This document shows positions 1-8,958 of a stretch of DNA of 64,000 nucleotides, in pieces; within the stretch, counting starts at the first letter, position 1, and each line of letters opens with the position of its first letter. The notes beneath the pieces are model-generated. The model had not been told where the DNA came from. It made no database searches and was given only the letters and a program-made list of their open reading frames with translations. Origin of the DNA: JAXMBN01 sp046349875 (GTDB taxonomy: Bacteria; Planctomycetota; Planctomycetia; Pirellulales; Pirellulaceae). The position numbers were made by a program, and so were the translations under genes. Location of the stretch: assembly GCA_046349875.1 (NCBI GenBank), contig JAXMBN010000026.1:1-64000 (forward strand), written 5' to 3'.

Positions 1-149
1 GCAACGAGACGATGCCTGCCGTAGTGAAGTTCTGCGTCGAGCACAAGATTGTGGAACAAGCTCCATCGGTCGGTTTTGCCAAAGCCGACGCATCGGTCAA
101 TTTTGAATCGAAATACATTCAACAAGTACGCGATCAAGCTAGTAAGTAG
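1..149 (+). CDS. ABC transporter substrate-binding protein, 3' end only
   Basis: Only the last 48 codons are inside the window; the reading frame runs from base 3 to a TAG at 147-149. No domain can be proved from so short a piece. The call rests on position, since it lies directly upstream of a permease and an ATPase on the same strand. The tail is also consistent with the end of NrtA/SsuA/TauA-type solute-binding proteins. A hairpin follows the stop. The solute is not identifiable. Confidence 0.55.
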   Translation, partial: NETMPAVVKFCVEHKIVEQAPSVGFAKADASVNFESKYIQQVRDQASK

Positions 150-174
150 CCAAATCGTTTATTGATGCTTCACG

Positions 175-214
175 ATCCTCGGTCATTGCTCAATGACCGA
201 GGATTGTCGTTTTA
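175..214 (+). terminator. Hairpin after the binding-protein gene, probable partial terminator
   Basis: A perfect inverted repeat has arms at 175-188 and 191-204 (a 14-bp stem if the loop is only two bases, realistically about 12 bp), followed by GTCGTTTTATTG. It sits between the binding-protein and permease genes of one operon. Such a hairpin commonly lets the binding protein be made in excess over the membrane parts. The T-run is short, so it may be leaky or act as an mRNA 3'-end stabiliser. Confidence 0.6.
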
Positions 215-253
215 TTGTGACGGAAGTTCCTTTTTAGGCGGGCGGGCCTCGGT

Positions 254-1063
254 ATGATTCGTCGACCCATTCCATTTTGGTTGTTTGTCGTATTGGGAGT
301 GGGCTTTGTCATAGGACTCGGCTTTCTTTACGCTTACCTTTCGCATCGGCAGTATGGAATCAACGATAAACAACGTGTGGTTCCAAGTTATGCAGCCATC
401 GGGGAAGGATTTGCCAAGGCCATCAAGGCTCAAGGAACCGAAGAGAATCCCAAGCCTTCCATGCTATGGACTGACCTCAAAGCGACCTATGGGCGATTGC
501 TCATGGGGCTTACCGTTGGGACGGTCTTGGCGATCATTATCGGAATATTGATGGGAGCCTACCGGTGGGTCGAAGGGGCACTCAATCCCGTCGTCACCTT
601 TATGTCGAAGGTCCCGCAGATCGCCATCTTGCCGATCTTTTTTGCATTGGTGGGAACCGATGAAAAGATGTTTACTTCGATGATCGCCTTCGGCATCTTT
701 TTCACGATGGCCGAATCGATCTATCTGGCCGCTCGCAAAGATGTTCACGACGACTTGATCAACAAAGCGTATACCCTAGGCGCTTCGGATCCGGAAATCA
801 TTTACGAAGTCATTTGGAAGCAGATACTGCCTCGCATCCTAGACACCATTCGCACGCATATCGGTCCAGCCATGGGGTTCTTGCTGGCGGCAGAGATGCT
901 GGTAGGAAGTCAGGGTATCGGCTATAGAATTCGAATGGAACAGCGTGTGAACGATATGCGGATCATCTTTTCCTATGTTGCGATCCTTGGCATCGTAGGA
1001 CTTATGTCTGACTGGGGACTGCGGTGGGTACGACGCAAGCTTTGCCCATGGTTTGGCGAGTAG
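254..1063 (+). CDS. ABC transporter permease, NitT/TauT type
   Basis: A 269-residue inner-membrane permease with several hydrophobic segments, the first at about residues 8-28. The cytoplasmic EAA-type loop that docks to the ATPase is visible around residues 175-200 (AYTLGASDPEIIYEVIWKQI), and the C-terminal half matches the BPD_transp_1 fold of SsuC/TauC/NrtB proteins. Length is normal for that family. It lies 54 bp upstream of the matching ATPase gene, so the two form one transcription unit with the partial binding-protein gene. The family imports nitrate, sulfonates, taurine, bicarbonate or related small anions; the sequence does not say which. Confidence 0.88.
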   Translation: MIRRPIPFWLFVVLGVGFVIGLGFLYAYLSHRQYGINDKQRVVPSYAAIGEGFAKAIKAQGTEENPKPSMLWTDLKATYGRLLMGLTVGTVLAIIIGILMGAYRWVEGALNPVVTFMSKVPQIAILPIFFALVGTDEKMFTSMIAFGIFFTMAESIYLAARKDVHDDLINKAYTLGASDPEIIYEVIWKQILPRILDTIRTHIGPAMGFLLAAEMLVGSQGIGYRIRMEQRVNDMRIIFSYVAILGIVGLMSDWGLRWVRRKLCPWFGE

Positions 1064-1117
1064 CATCGGATTTCCACCAAAGTGCCGAATTAGAGATAGG
1101 ATTGGAGTCGATCGAAC

Positions 1118-2062
1118 ATGACCGCGGTAGCAACCAAGTCAAAATATGCTCTCGAGATATCGAACGTAAGCCATCGTTTTGGGGATAACCGCATCCTTCA
1201 TAACGTCAATCTGCAGATCATGCCTGGGCAGATCGTTTCTGTGGTCGGGCCAAGTGGTTGTGGAAAGAGCACTTTGCTCAAGGCGATCTTGGGGACTCAC
1301 CCACCCACTGAAGGTGAGATCTATGCTGCGGACCGCTTGGTGCGAGAACCCAATCGCGACGTAGGAATCGTTTACCAAAATTACTCACTGTATGAGTTCT
1401 TGACGGCCAAAGAAAACGTGGCGTTCGGTTTGAAACTTGACGGTACAAGTTTGACATCGCGGTTGCTTTCCCTTTCTAACTATCTTCGCAAACGCAGAGA
1501 GCACTTGATTGAGTCGGAAAAGTTCTTGGATCGCGTGGGGCTGTCCCATGCCGCGGAAAAGTATCCTCACGAGTTGTCGGGAGGAATGCGTCAGCGGGTT
1601 GCCGTTGCGCAGGCATTTATCTTGCGTCCCAAGATCGTTCTCTTGGATGAACCATTTGGCGCGTTAGATGAAGCGACTCGCGAAGATCTCCAAGAAATGT
1701 TGCTTCGGTTTTATCAGGAGAATTTGGTCGCTCGCAAGGAAGGTCGTCAACCCGAATACACCATTCTCATCGTGACGCACGAACTGAATGAAGCGTTACT
1801 AGTGGCTGACCGGGTGATCGGCCTATCGCGGTACCATACCGAAGGCGAGTTGGGAGCTACCGTCGTGTACGATCGCCCATCTCCTATCTTTCATCCCGAT
1901 GATCCTCGCGATTATTCGAAACTGGTTCATCAAAGAGAAGAGCTTCGACGAGCTGTTTTTGAGCCGAGCTATATCAAGCATCGTAGCAAGTATGTAACCT
2001 TTTGGAATGAAATGGCCGCAGCCAACCTTATTCCTGACCCCGAAAATTCCCAGTCCGATTGA
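1118..2062 (+). CDS. ABC transporter ATP-binding protein, NitT/TauT type
   Basis: A 314-residue ATPase that powers the adjacent permease. Walker A (GPSGCGKST) is near residue 45, the Q-loop YQNYSLYEF near 88, the signature LSGGMRQR near 153 and Walker B with D-loop LLDEPFGALDE near 175, followed by the H-loop VTHELNEA. This order matches SsuB/TauB/NrtD. It is about 50 residues longer than a typical SsuB; the extra C-terminal stretch (after about residue 255) contains PSPIFHPDDPRDYSKL and has no recognised domain. Substrate unknown. Confidence 0.9.
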   Translation: MTAVATKSKYALEISNVSHRFGDNRILHNVNLQIMPGQIVSVVGPSGCGKSTLLKAILGTHPPTEGEIYAADRLVREPNRDVGIVYQNYSLYEFLTAKENVAFGLKLDGTSLTSRLLSLSNYLRKRREHLIESEKFLDRVGLSHAAEKYPHELSGGMRQRVAVAQAFILRPKIVLLDEPFGALDEATREDLQEMLLRFYQENLVARKEGRQPEYTILIVTHELNEALLVADRVIGLSRYHTEGELGATVVYDRPSPIFHPDDPRDYSKLVHQREELRRAVFEPSYIKHRSKYVTFWNEMAAANLIPDPENSQSD

Positions 2063-2210
2063 AAGAGGAACACGCGATCGGACGAATGCTTGGCTTCACT
2101 TTCGAATGTTTGGCGAAACACCTGCGGATTTTTGTAACTTTGCGTGCTGGTAAGCGATCTAGCCCTAAATACCAAGTATTTTTGACTCGAAGAGTAGTGG
2201 GCAGTCAGCC

Positions 2211-2819
2211 ATGCGCAAGTTCGTAGTTCCGTTGGTCGTTCTTCTAGGATCTACCCTAACGGCATGTGCTCCCAAGCCATCCCATCATTCCCCTACCAGT
2301 TCGGAGCAAGCAGCAGTCAGCGTCGTGGAAGGGCAAAAGCCTACGGAAGAACAACAGCAGGTTATGCTCAAAGCCAAGGAGGCTTTGTTTAGCAGATTAT
2401 CAGGTCGGTTGATGGAAGTGCTGACGAAATCGGGGCCTGAAAGTGCGATTCGCATATGCAAGGAAGAAGCCCCCAAGATCGCTCAAGAAGTCTCTAAACA
2501 AGAAGGATTATCCATCGGGCGAACCGGCGTTCGATTGCGGAATACCCATAATCGGGCTCCCGCTTGGGCCCGAACTTGGATTGAACAAAAGATCGACGCA
2601 CCTCAGTTTGGCGTATTATCCAATGACAAGGCCGCGGCCTTGCTTCCGATACGACTTCAGCCCCAATGCATGATCTGCCATGGACCGAAGGATCAACTTG
2701 CCCCTGGCGTGATTGCTAAGCTCCATGAGCTTTACCCGAACGATGAAGCGACAGGCTTTGAGGCAGGTGAACTCCGTGGCTGGTTCTGGGTAGAACTTGG
2801 AAAGGTCTCCCAACCATAA
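2211..2819 (+). CDS. DUF3365 (Tll0287-like) haem-binding lipoprotein
   Basis: A 202-residue exported protein. The N-terminus is a lipoprotein signal peptide ending in LTAC, so the mature protein should be anchored to a membrane by Cys-19. One c-type haem motif, CMICH, lies near residue 152, followed by the family-typical LYPNDEATGF...GELRGWFWVEL tail. Members of DUF3365 are small haem sensors or redox proteins of unclear function, often next to regulators, but no partner is adjacent here. Signal peptide, single CxxCH and conserved tail are all complete. Confidence 0.85.
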   Translation: MRKFVVPLVVLLGSTLTACAPKPSHHSPTSSEQAAVSVVEGQKPTEEQQQVMLKAKEALFSRLSGRLMEVLTKSGPESAIRICKEEAPKIAQEVSKQEGLSIGRTGVRLRNTHNRAPAWARTWIEQKIDAPQFGVLSNDKAAALLPIRLQPQCMICHGPKDQLAPGVIAKLHELYPNDEATGFEAGELRGWFWVELGKVSQP

Positions 2820-2869
2820 ATCGCTTACGGTCGAACTGAGCACCTCGTGTTCAGCCCTCATAGCTTCCA

Positions 2870-4273
2870 TTATCGAAGATCATCATCGAGAGTGCTCTTC
2901 TTGCGAAGGATGTGATGGTAATGCTGCGCGAATCGGTGAGCCTCGTCGCGTACGTACTGCAAGAGGCGCAAAGCAAATGCATTGCGTCGCAGCTTGATCG
3001 ATTCCTTCTCACCAGGAACGAAGATCTCTTCTTCTTGCTTGGCCAGCGAAAGCAAAACAGGTGGTGTGATCTGCTGATCGCGAAACGCGGCCAACGCCGC
3101 ATTGAGTTGACCTTTGCCACCATCGATCAGCAAGATATCCGGAAAGGTCTCGCTCTCAGTCGCTAGTCGGCGAAAGCGTCGCGATACGACTTCATGAATG
3201 CTACGAAAATCGTCGATGCCTGTCACATTTTGAATTTTGTAGCGTCTGTATCCCGGCTTAAAGGGAAGCCCATCAATGAATTGCACCAAAGAGGCAACCG
3301 TTTCACGACCTCCCAGGTGAGCAATATCGACCCCTTCAATAACGCGAGGTTCGAAGGAGAGACCAAGGACTTTTCGAAGACCACGAAGTCCCTTCTTGGG
3401 ATCGATGTAGAACACTTCGGGCTGGGCATGCGTATCGATCTTACCGCGTTTGTCGAGGTTCTCGATAAGCTTGATATCATCGCGGATCCGCGCTGCTTTT
3501 TCAAAATCGAGGGCCTTGCTGGCTGCTAACATTTCTTCCTGGAGTTGCTCGAGAAGTTTGTTGCGTCCACCCTCCAAAAAAGTCTGCAATCGCCGAATAT
3601 CCTTTTTGTAATCCTCCTTGGATATGCGAAGGTTGCAGGGTGCCGAACATTGGTCGATCGAGGCTAACAAGCAAGGGCGAAACCACCTCCACCGCGGGTC
3701 TCCATCATCGATATCCAGTGAGCATGTTCGGAATCGGAAGATTCGTTGCATCACCTGAAGAGCACCACGCAATTGTCCAGCGCTGGTGAAGGGCCCGTAG
3801 AGTTTCACACCCGAGTCGCGAGGCTGACGTGTCACCTCAACTCGTGGAAAATCCTCGTGGGTCGTAATCATCAAATACGGAAAGGATTTGTCGTCTTTCA
3901 GGTCGCGATTGTGCCGAGGCTGGATATCTTTGACGAGCCGATTTTCGGTGAGCAGTGCGTCCACCTCACTGGCGCACTCCATGAAATCGATGTCGGCAAT
4001 CTCATGAATCCAGATGGCTGTTCGCAATTCCTGAGCTGCGGTTTCATGAAAATAGCTGGACGCGCGGTTGCGAAGATTTTTGGCTTTGCCAATATAAATC
4101 ACCACACCCGACGCGTCTTTCATGAGATAGACGCCAGGGGTAGTTGGAAACGACTTCACCTTTTCTGCAGCGCGACGAAATCCAAACGTTTCGCGATCTG
4201 GGCCGGAAGAAGCATTGGTGGCTTCAGGGAGAGGAACGGGAGATGGATCTTCGTTGGGTTCGTCGTTTGCCAT
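2870..4273 (-). CDS. uvrC: UvrC excinuclease subunit lacking the HhH domain
   Basis: UvrC makes both incisions in nucleotide excision repair. The GIY-YIG nuclease domain is at about residues 40-125 (TTPGVYLMKD, VIYIGKAKNLRNR), a UVR-type UvrB-interaction segment near 245-280, and the RNase H-like half follows (GVDIAHLGG, LLIDGGKGQLN, RDEAHRFA). The protein stops at residue 467, shortly after RDEAHRFA, whereas textbook UvrC (about 600 residues) continues into a tandem helix-hairpin-helix DNA-binding domain. No HhH motif is seen in any frame before the next gene, so this looks like a natural short form rather than a frameshift. Convergent with the DUF3365 gene. Confidence 0.92.
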   Translation of the reverse strand: MANDEPNEDPSPVPLPEATNASSGPDRETFGFRRAAEKVKSFPTTPGVYLMKDASGVVIYIGKAKNLRNRASSYFHETAAQELRTAIWIHEIADIDFMECASEVDALLTENRLVKDIQPRHNRDLKDDKSFPYLMITTHEDFPRVEVTRQPRDSGVKLYGPFTSAGQLRGALQVMQRIFRFRTCSLDIDDGDPRWRWFRPCLLASIDQCSAPCNLRISKEDYKKDIRRLQTFLEGGRNKLLEQLQEEMLAASKALDFEKAARIRDDIKLIENLDKRGKIDTHAQPEVFYIDPKKGLRGLRKVLGLSFEPRVIEGVDIAHLGGRETVASLVQFIDGLPFKPGYRRYKIQNVTGIDDFRSIHEVVSRRFRRLATESETFPDILLIDGGKGQLNAALAAFRDQQITPPVLLSLAKQEEEIFVPGEKESIKLRRNAFALRLLQYVRDEAHRFAQHYHHILRKKSTLDDDLR

Positions 4274-4364
4274 ACTCCTTCCTCACTCTTTTTGCGATTG
4301 CTCATTGGCAATCCCCTGCCCTACTGCTATCCGAACGTGGCCTTGACGATCGACGATGTTCGAC

Positions 4365-4877
4365 TTAGTAGGTTAACAGGCTGTGAATTGCATAATCGCG
4401 GAGCTTTTCTCGACCACCTAATTCTCGTAGTTCAATGGCAAAAGCGCAGCCAACGATGGTTGCGCCCGATCGACCGATCAGTTTGCAACAAGCGTCCACG
4501 GTTCCACCGGTTGCAAGCAGATCGTCGACAACCAGTACGCGGTTTCCTTCGAGAAGTGCATCTGAATGCATCTCGAGCGTGTCGGATCCATATTCGAGAT
4601 CATAACTGTGCGAGTGTTTTTCGTAGGGGAGTTTTCCCGGTTTCCGCACAGGAATAAAACCAGCATTCAACTCAATCGCCATCGGAGCGGCAAAGATAAA
4701 ACCGCGAGCTTCAGCGGCAGCAATGGCATCGATTTTGAGGTCGCGATAGGGGTCAGCCAGCCGAGCGATCGCTTCGCGAAAAGCATCCGCATTCCCTAAG
4801 AGTGGCGTGATGTCGCGAAAGAGAATCCCTGGTTTGGGAAAGTCAGGAATGGCTCGGATGTATTGGTTTAGGTCCAT
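4365..4877 (-). CDS. apt: Adenine phosphoribosyltransferase
   Basis: Salvages adenine with PRPP to give AMP. The PRPP-binding loop VLVVDDLLATGGT and the family segments FPKPGILFRDITPLL, AEARGFIFAAP and PVRKPGKLPYE are present. The frame is open to an ATG at 4964, but the start MDLNQYIRAIPDFPKPG matches known Apt N-termini and gives the usual length of 170 residues, so 4877 is chosen; ATGs at 4895 and 4964 remain possible. Upstream of uvrC on the same strand with a 91-bp gap. Confidence 0.93.
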   Translation of the reverse strand: MDLNQYIRAIPDFPKPGILFRDITPLLGNADAFREAIARLADPYRDLKIDAIAAAEARGFIFAAPMAIELNAGFIPVRKPGKLPYEKHSHSYDLEYGSDTLEMHSDALLEGNRVLVVDDLLATGGTVDACCKLIGRSGATIVGCAFAIELRELGGREKLRDYAIHSLLTY

Positions 4878-5216
4878 GTCAGGTTGTCGTTTCATTCCCA
4901 AGTCATTCTCCATTCCAAAAACAGCCGATCGAGCTGCGATGGCTCGTGCATTCGAGGTGACCATTTCGTGTCCAAGGAGCGCAATTGAAGACTCCTTAAC
5001 TGAACCCTTTATGGTAACAATCCCAGTGGAATTGCCCTATGGGGCTGAACGACGACTGTGGGTATTTCTTCTGAAGAGCCGCCGACCCTTTACATCCCCC
5101 AAGAGCCTCCACCGCTTCATGCGTGAGAATTGGCTTGGGGATACTCGCGAATGGCCAACCACCGATCCAATCGATCGCCGTTCGCGAGAGAGTTTCGCTA
5201 CCGTTTGCAACTTTGA
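4878..5216. other. Spacer between apt and the decarboxylase gene
   Basis: About 340 bp (250 bp if apt starts at 4964) without a convincing gene. One minus-strand frame is open across 4996-5340 but has no family features and overlaps the decarboxylase. This stretch should hold the apt promoter; no clear -35/-10 pair was picked out. Confidence 0.4.
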
Positions 5217-6935
5217 CTAATCCGCCTTGCCGGATTTTACTCGTTCGCCCAAGCGAATCCCTAACTGCGTCAGAGTCCGGCTCGCATCGCCTTCGGCGAG
5301 TTTGGCATGAATGATGTGCAGGTTTTGTCGATCTTCCCAAGCTTCTGCAAAGGCTCGATCGAATTCTCCTTCGGTTTGAACATAGTGTCCTTTACCGCCA
5401 CCATACACATCGACCAGCTTGGAGTAGTTCCAAACGCGAATCTCGTTGTATTTCCACTCGCCTTCCTGCAAGAAGCGTTCGGTGCCGTACCCGTGGTTAT
5501 CGAGCACGATGATCACGGGGGCATAGCCGTGGCGAATGAGTGTCGAGATCTCCTGCCCTGTCATTTGAAACGCGCCATCACCAACGATGACCAATACGCG
5601 TTGATCCGGTTGCGCGACGCATGCCCCGAGAGCCGCGGGGACACTGAATCCCATGGATGTGTAATAAGCCGGCGACAAGAAGTCCGCTTTTTCATGGACA
5701 ACCAGTTCGGTCGCGCCAAACAAAGCGTCACCAATATCGGCGATGATGATGGAGTTCTCATCAATATCCACATTGATGCGGTTCATCATTCGTGAAATGC
5801 GAAGCGGTTCGTCAGGCTTCAGCTCGTCTTTGACAGGAGCCTTGATATGGAGGTCTTCCGGTACATTGCGTACTGCTGGTGTTGGATTGCTTTGGGTAAG
5901 CCGCGTAAGGAACTCACCCAAAGGCATGTTGGGGTAATGGTGATAAGAAATCTGTAGCTGTTCGCTGGTGGCATAGATGCAATTCTTAACGTCCAGTTTG
6001 GCCGTGTAGATGCCGAGGTTGATATCGGTCATGAAGGCACCCAGCAACAGAACGCAATCACTTTCCTCGACGAATTGCGTTACTTTTTCCTTGCCCATCG
6101 CACCTTCATAGATACCGATATAAAGAGGGTGCGTCTCCGAAATGACGCTCTTCCCCAAGATGGTCGCAGCGATGGGGATCTTGCATCGTTCGGCTAGTTT
6201 CAGAAGTTGATCTTGCAAACCGAAGCGATGAATCTCCACCCCAGCAATGATCACTGGTCGTTTCGCTTGCGACAATCTCGTGTAAGCTTCTTTGACGGCT
6301 TCGTCCAACGCATGTTCGTCCGTCACGGATTGCGATCGGCGAAACGCATGAGCGATTGGCGGAACCACTGAAACCATATCGCGAGGCAACTCAATATAGA
6401 CGGGTCGTTTGAAGCGATCACAGGCATCGAGAACGCGATCGATTTCGCTGAATGCAGTCAGCGGATCGATTAGTTCTGTTGCCGCAATGCAGAGTTTCTC
6501 AAACACATCCAACTGGGTTCGAAATTCACGAACCTTGTGGTGAAGCAAGGGATTGTTAACACGCTCATTCAGACCTGGTGCACCGCTAATCACAACCACT
6601 GGTGATTTTTCAGCGAAAGCTCCAGCCACACTGTTGCAGACACTGAGTCCCCCAACGCAGTACGTGACGCACAAGGCACCCATGCCATTGATGCGAGCGT
6701 AAGCGTCGGCAGCAAAACCCGCACAATCTTCACGCGTGCACCCAACGACATTGATGGGGCTCAGTTCGAGCATGCTGTAGAAGTTGAGAACGTAATCCCC
6801 TGGAATACCGAAGAGATCTTTGATGCCGTAATCTTGAAGGCGACGAATCAGATATTGACCGATCGACATGTTGGCCAAGTCGCGTCTGCCATTGGAATCA
6901 GACGCGGGTTTCAAGGCTGCCAAGGGATTGTTCAC
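5217..6935 (-). CDS. Thiamine-diphosphate 2-oxo-acid decarboxylase (pyruvate/indolepyruvate decarboxylase type)
   Basis: A 572-residue cytosolic ThDP enzyme. The PYR domain has the activating glutamate in TREDCAGFAADAYAR and the double histidine LLHHK that is diagnostic of pyruvate and indolepyruvate decarboxylases. The PP domain has the cofactor signature GDGAFQMTGQEISTLIRHGY through DNHGYGTE. The start is a GTG at 6933-6935, with AGGAG placed about 8 bases before it; the frame is also open to a GTG at 6986 without such a site. Family members decarboxylate 2-oxo acids to aldehydes; the substrate cannot be read from the sequence. It is upstream of, and divergent from, the carotenoid genes. 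Confidence 0.85.
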   Translation of the reverse strand: MNNPLAALKPASDSNGRRDLANMSIGQYLIRRLQDYGIKDLFGIPGDYVLNFYSMLELSPINVVGCTREDCAGFAADAYARINGMGALCVTYCVGGLSVCNSVAGAFAEKSPVVVISGAPGLNERVNNPLLHHKVREFRTQLDVFEKLCIAATELIDPLTAFSEIDRVLDACDRFKRPVYIELPRDMVSVVPPIAHAFRRSQSVTDEHALDEAVKEAYTRLSQAKRPVIIAGVEIHRFGLQDQLLKLAERCKIPIAATILGKSVISETHPLYIGIYEGAMGKEKVTQFVEESDCVLLLGAFMTDINLGIYTAKLDVKNCIYATSEQLQISYHHYPNMPLGEFLTRLTQSNPTPAVRNVPEDLHIKAPVKDELKPDEPLRISRMMNRINVDIDENSIIIADIGDALFGATELVVHEKADFLSPAYYTSMGFSVPAALGACVAQPDQRVLVIVGDGAFQMTGQEISTLIRHGYAPVIIVLDNHGYGTERFLQEGEWKYNEIRVWNYSKLVDVYGGGKGHYVQTEGEFDRAFAEAWEDRQNLHIIHAKLAEGDASRTLTQLGIRLGERVKSGKAD

Positions 6936-7359
6936 GGAAAGCTCTCCTTCTTCCGATCTGCGAATTGGGACCTTTGGAGCGTACACGGAAATCGTACGCG
7001 ATCCATTGTTATGGTGAATTCCATGAGCGAGTCACGTCCGTCGCTTGACGAACCTCAGCCATGTCCTTTTCCATCGAAAAGAATCCTGTTTTCCATGGAG
7101 AGGCATGAAATTCGAGGCTGTAGGGTATACAAGCTCTTCTCGGAGCAACCGCGATGTACCCATGGACGCAACGCAATATATCAGAAAATCTGAAGTTAGA
7201 ATCCCCAGTCCCGCCAGTCTCGCTCGCGCAGGGCTTGTCGAAAATATATACTGATCGAGTTGGTAGGGTTTCCGATGGCCGTTGTATTGATACGGTCTCT
7301 TCATGAAGATCCCCTGGAGGAGCGGCCGAGCCCACTCTGGGATTTACGAGGTACGCGAG
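6936..7359. other. Divergent intergenic region, decarboxylase / carotenoid cluster
   Basis: About 420 bp between divergently read genes. It must contain promoters for both directions. Several overlapping frames are open on both strands, but none has a recognisable domain or consistent start site. GAGG at about 12 bases before the ATG at 7360 supports that start for the carotenoid gene. Confidence 0.4.
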
Positions 7360-8941
7360 ATGGCGAAGCGGATAGTGGTGATTGGTGCTGGGCCAGGTGG
7401 TTTGGCATCAGCCATGCAATTGGCCAAAGCCGGGGCCGAGGTGACGGTACTTGAAGCTCAACCACACGTAGGTGGCCGCTGTTCGGCCATCGAAGCCGAA
7501 GGTTTTCGATTCGATGTCGGTCCGACTTTTTTCTTGTATCCGCGGGTCCTCCGCGAGATCTTTGCGTCTGTTGGATACGATCTCGATCGAGAAGTCCCCA
7601 TGAAAAGGCTCGATCCTCAATACCGCCTCACCTTTGGCGCGGGAGGAATGTTGGATTGCACGCCCGATATCGCGGAGATGGAGAAACGGATTGCGAACCT
7701 TTGTCCGAAAGATGAAGGTGCTATCACGCGTTATATGCGGGATAACCGCATCAACGTTAGAACGTTTTCGCCCTATATTGGAATCGCCGTTTTCAAGTTT
7801 GCTCGACTTGGCCCGTCCTTCGGTTCTAGCTGCGGCTCCTTGGGTTCGTCCATGGAAAAGCCTCGGACAAGAGCTCGAAAGCTATTTTAGCGATCCACGA
7901 TTGACGATCGCTTTTTCCTTCCAGTCCAAGTATTTGGGAATGTCACCCTTTCGTTGCCCAAGTCTCTTTTCCATCCTGAGCTATCTTGAGTACGAATATG
8001 GCGTGTTTCATCCGATGGGAGGTTGTGCTCGCGTTAGCAAACGCATGGCAGAAATCGCTGAGGAACTTGGGGCAGTAATCCACACCGACGAGCCCGTCTT
8101 GGGGCTCGAATTCGATGGGCGCCGCGTCACTCACGTGCGAACTGGCCGCGAAACCTATCCAGCCGATGCGATCGTCGTCAATGCAGACTTTGCTCATGCG
8201 ATGAAGCACTTAGTGCCCAATCATCTTCGCAAGCGATGGAGCGATACCAAACTAGAGCAAAAGGATTTCTCCTGCTCGACCTTCATGCTCTATCTAGGAG
8301 TCGATGGGACGTTCCCTGAATTGCCTCATCATAATATTCATATCACCACGGATTACGAACGGAATCTTCGTCAGATTGACAAGGAAGGTGTGTTGCCAGA
8401 CGACCCATCGTTCTATGTTCAAAATCCGTGTGTCACCGACTCTAGCCTTGCGCCGGAGGGTCAAAGTGCTTTGTATGTTCTGGTGCCAGTGCCTAATCTC
8501 AAGCAGTCCAACGTCACGTGGAACGAAGAAACTCGGCAGCGCTATCGCTCTCTAACCCTTAAGAAGTTAGAGGCAATCGGATTGCATGATCTTTCGGATC
8601 GCATCCTCTTTGAAAGAATGATTACGCCTGAAGATTGGCGAGCACAACGCTCGGTCTATGCCGGGGCCACGTTTAATCTTGCGCACGGACTGAACCAGAT
8701 GCTTCACAATCGTCCTCGCAATCGTTTTGAAGAACTCGATGGAGTGTATTTGGTAGGAGGTGGCACGCATCCTGGAAGTGGGCTTCCAGTCATCTATGAA
8801 TCGTCGCGAATCACCAGCAAACTGTTGCTCCCTGACCTTGGAATGGACGCTTCGTTCCTGATGGATCCCGAACAAGCGGTCCGCGATGTTTGTGGACGCT
8901 CACCGGCTCCCTTACCCGCTTGCGAATTGACCCAAGTCTAG
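7360..8941 (+). CDS. crtP: CrtP/CrtNb-type carotenoid oxidase, one frameshift
   Basis: An FAD-dependent desaturase/oxidase of the CrtI family. The Rossmann motif VVIGAGPGGLASAMQLAKAG is at the N-terminus with the second glycine motif GGRCSAIEAEGFRFDVGPTF; the C-terminal family motif YLVGGGTHPGSGLPVI is near residue 480. The frame is broken: residues up to DNRIN are in one frame and (LE)RFRPILESPFSSLLDL onward in the +1 frame. Removing one base in 7750-7756 rejoins them into a normal protein of about 526 residues. Next to an aldehyde dehydrogenase, this fits oxidation of a 4,4'-diapo-carotenoid end group. Sequencing error is more likely than true loss, because all downstream domains are intact. 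Confidence 0.85.
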
Positions 8942-8958
8942 TAGGTATTATTGTTCAC

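Noticed and set aside
2870..3123. Frameshift as the reason for the short UvrC
   Set aside because: All frames beyond the stop were read; none holds a helix-hairpin-helix pattern and 50 bp later the next gene ends.
4996..5340. 114-residue minus-strand ORF next to the decarboxylase
   Set aside because: Half of it is the other frame of the decarboxylase gene and the rest has no features.
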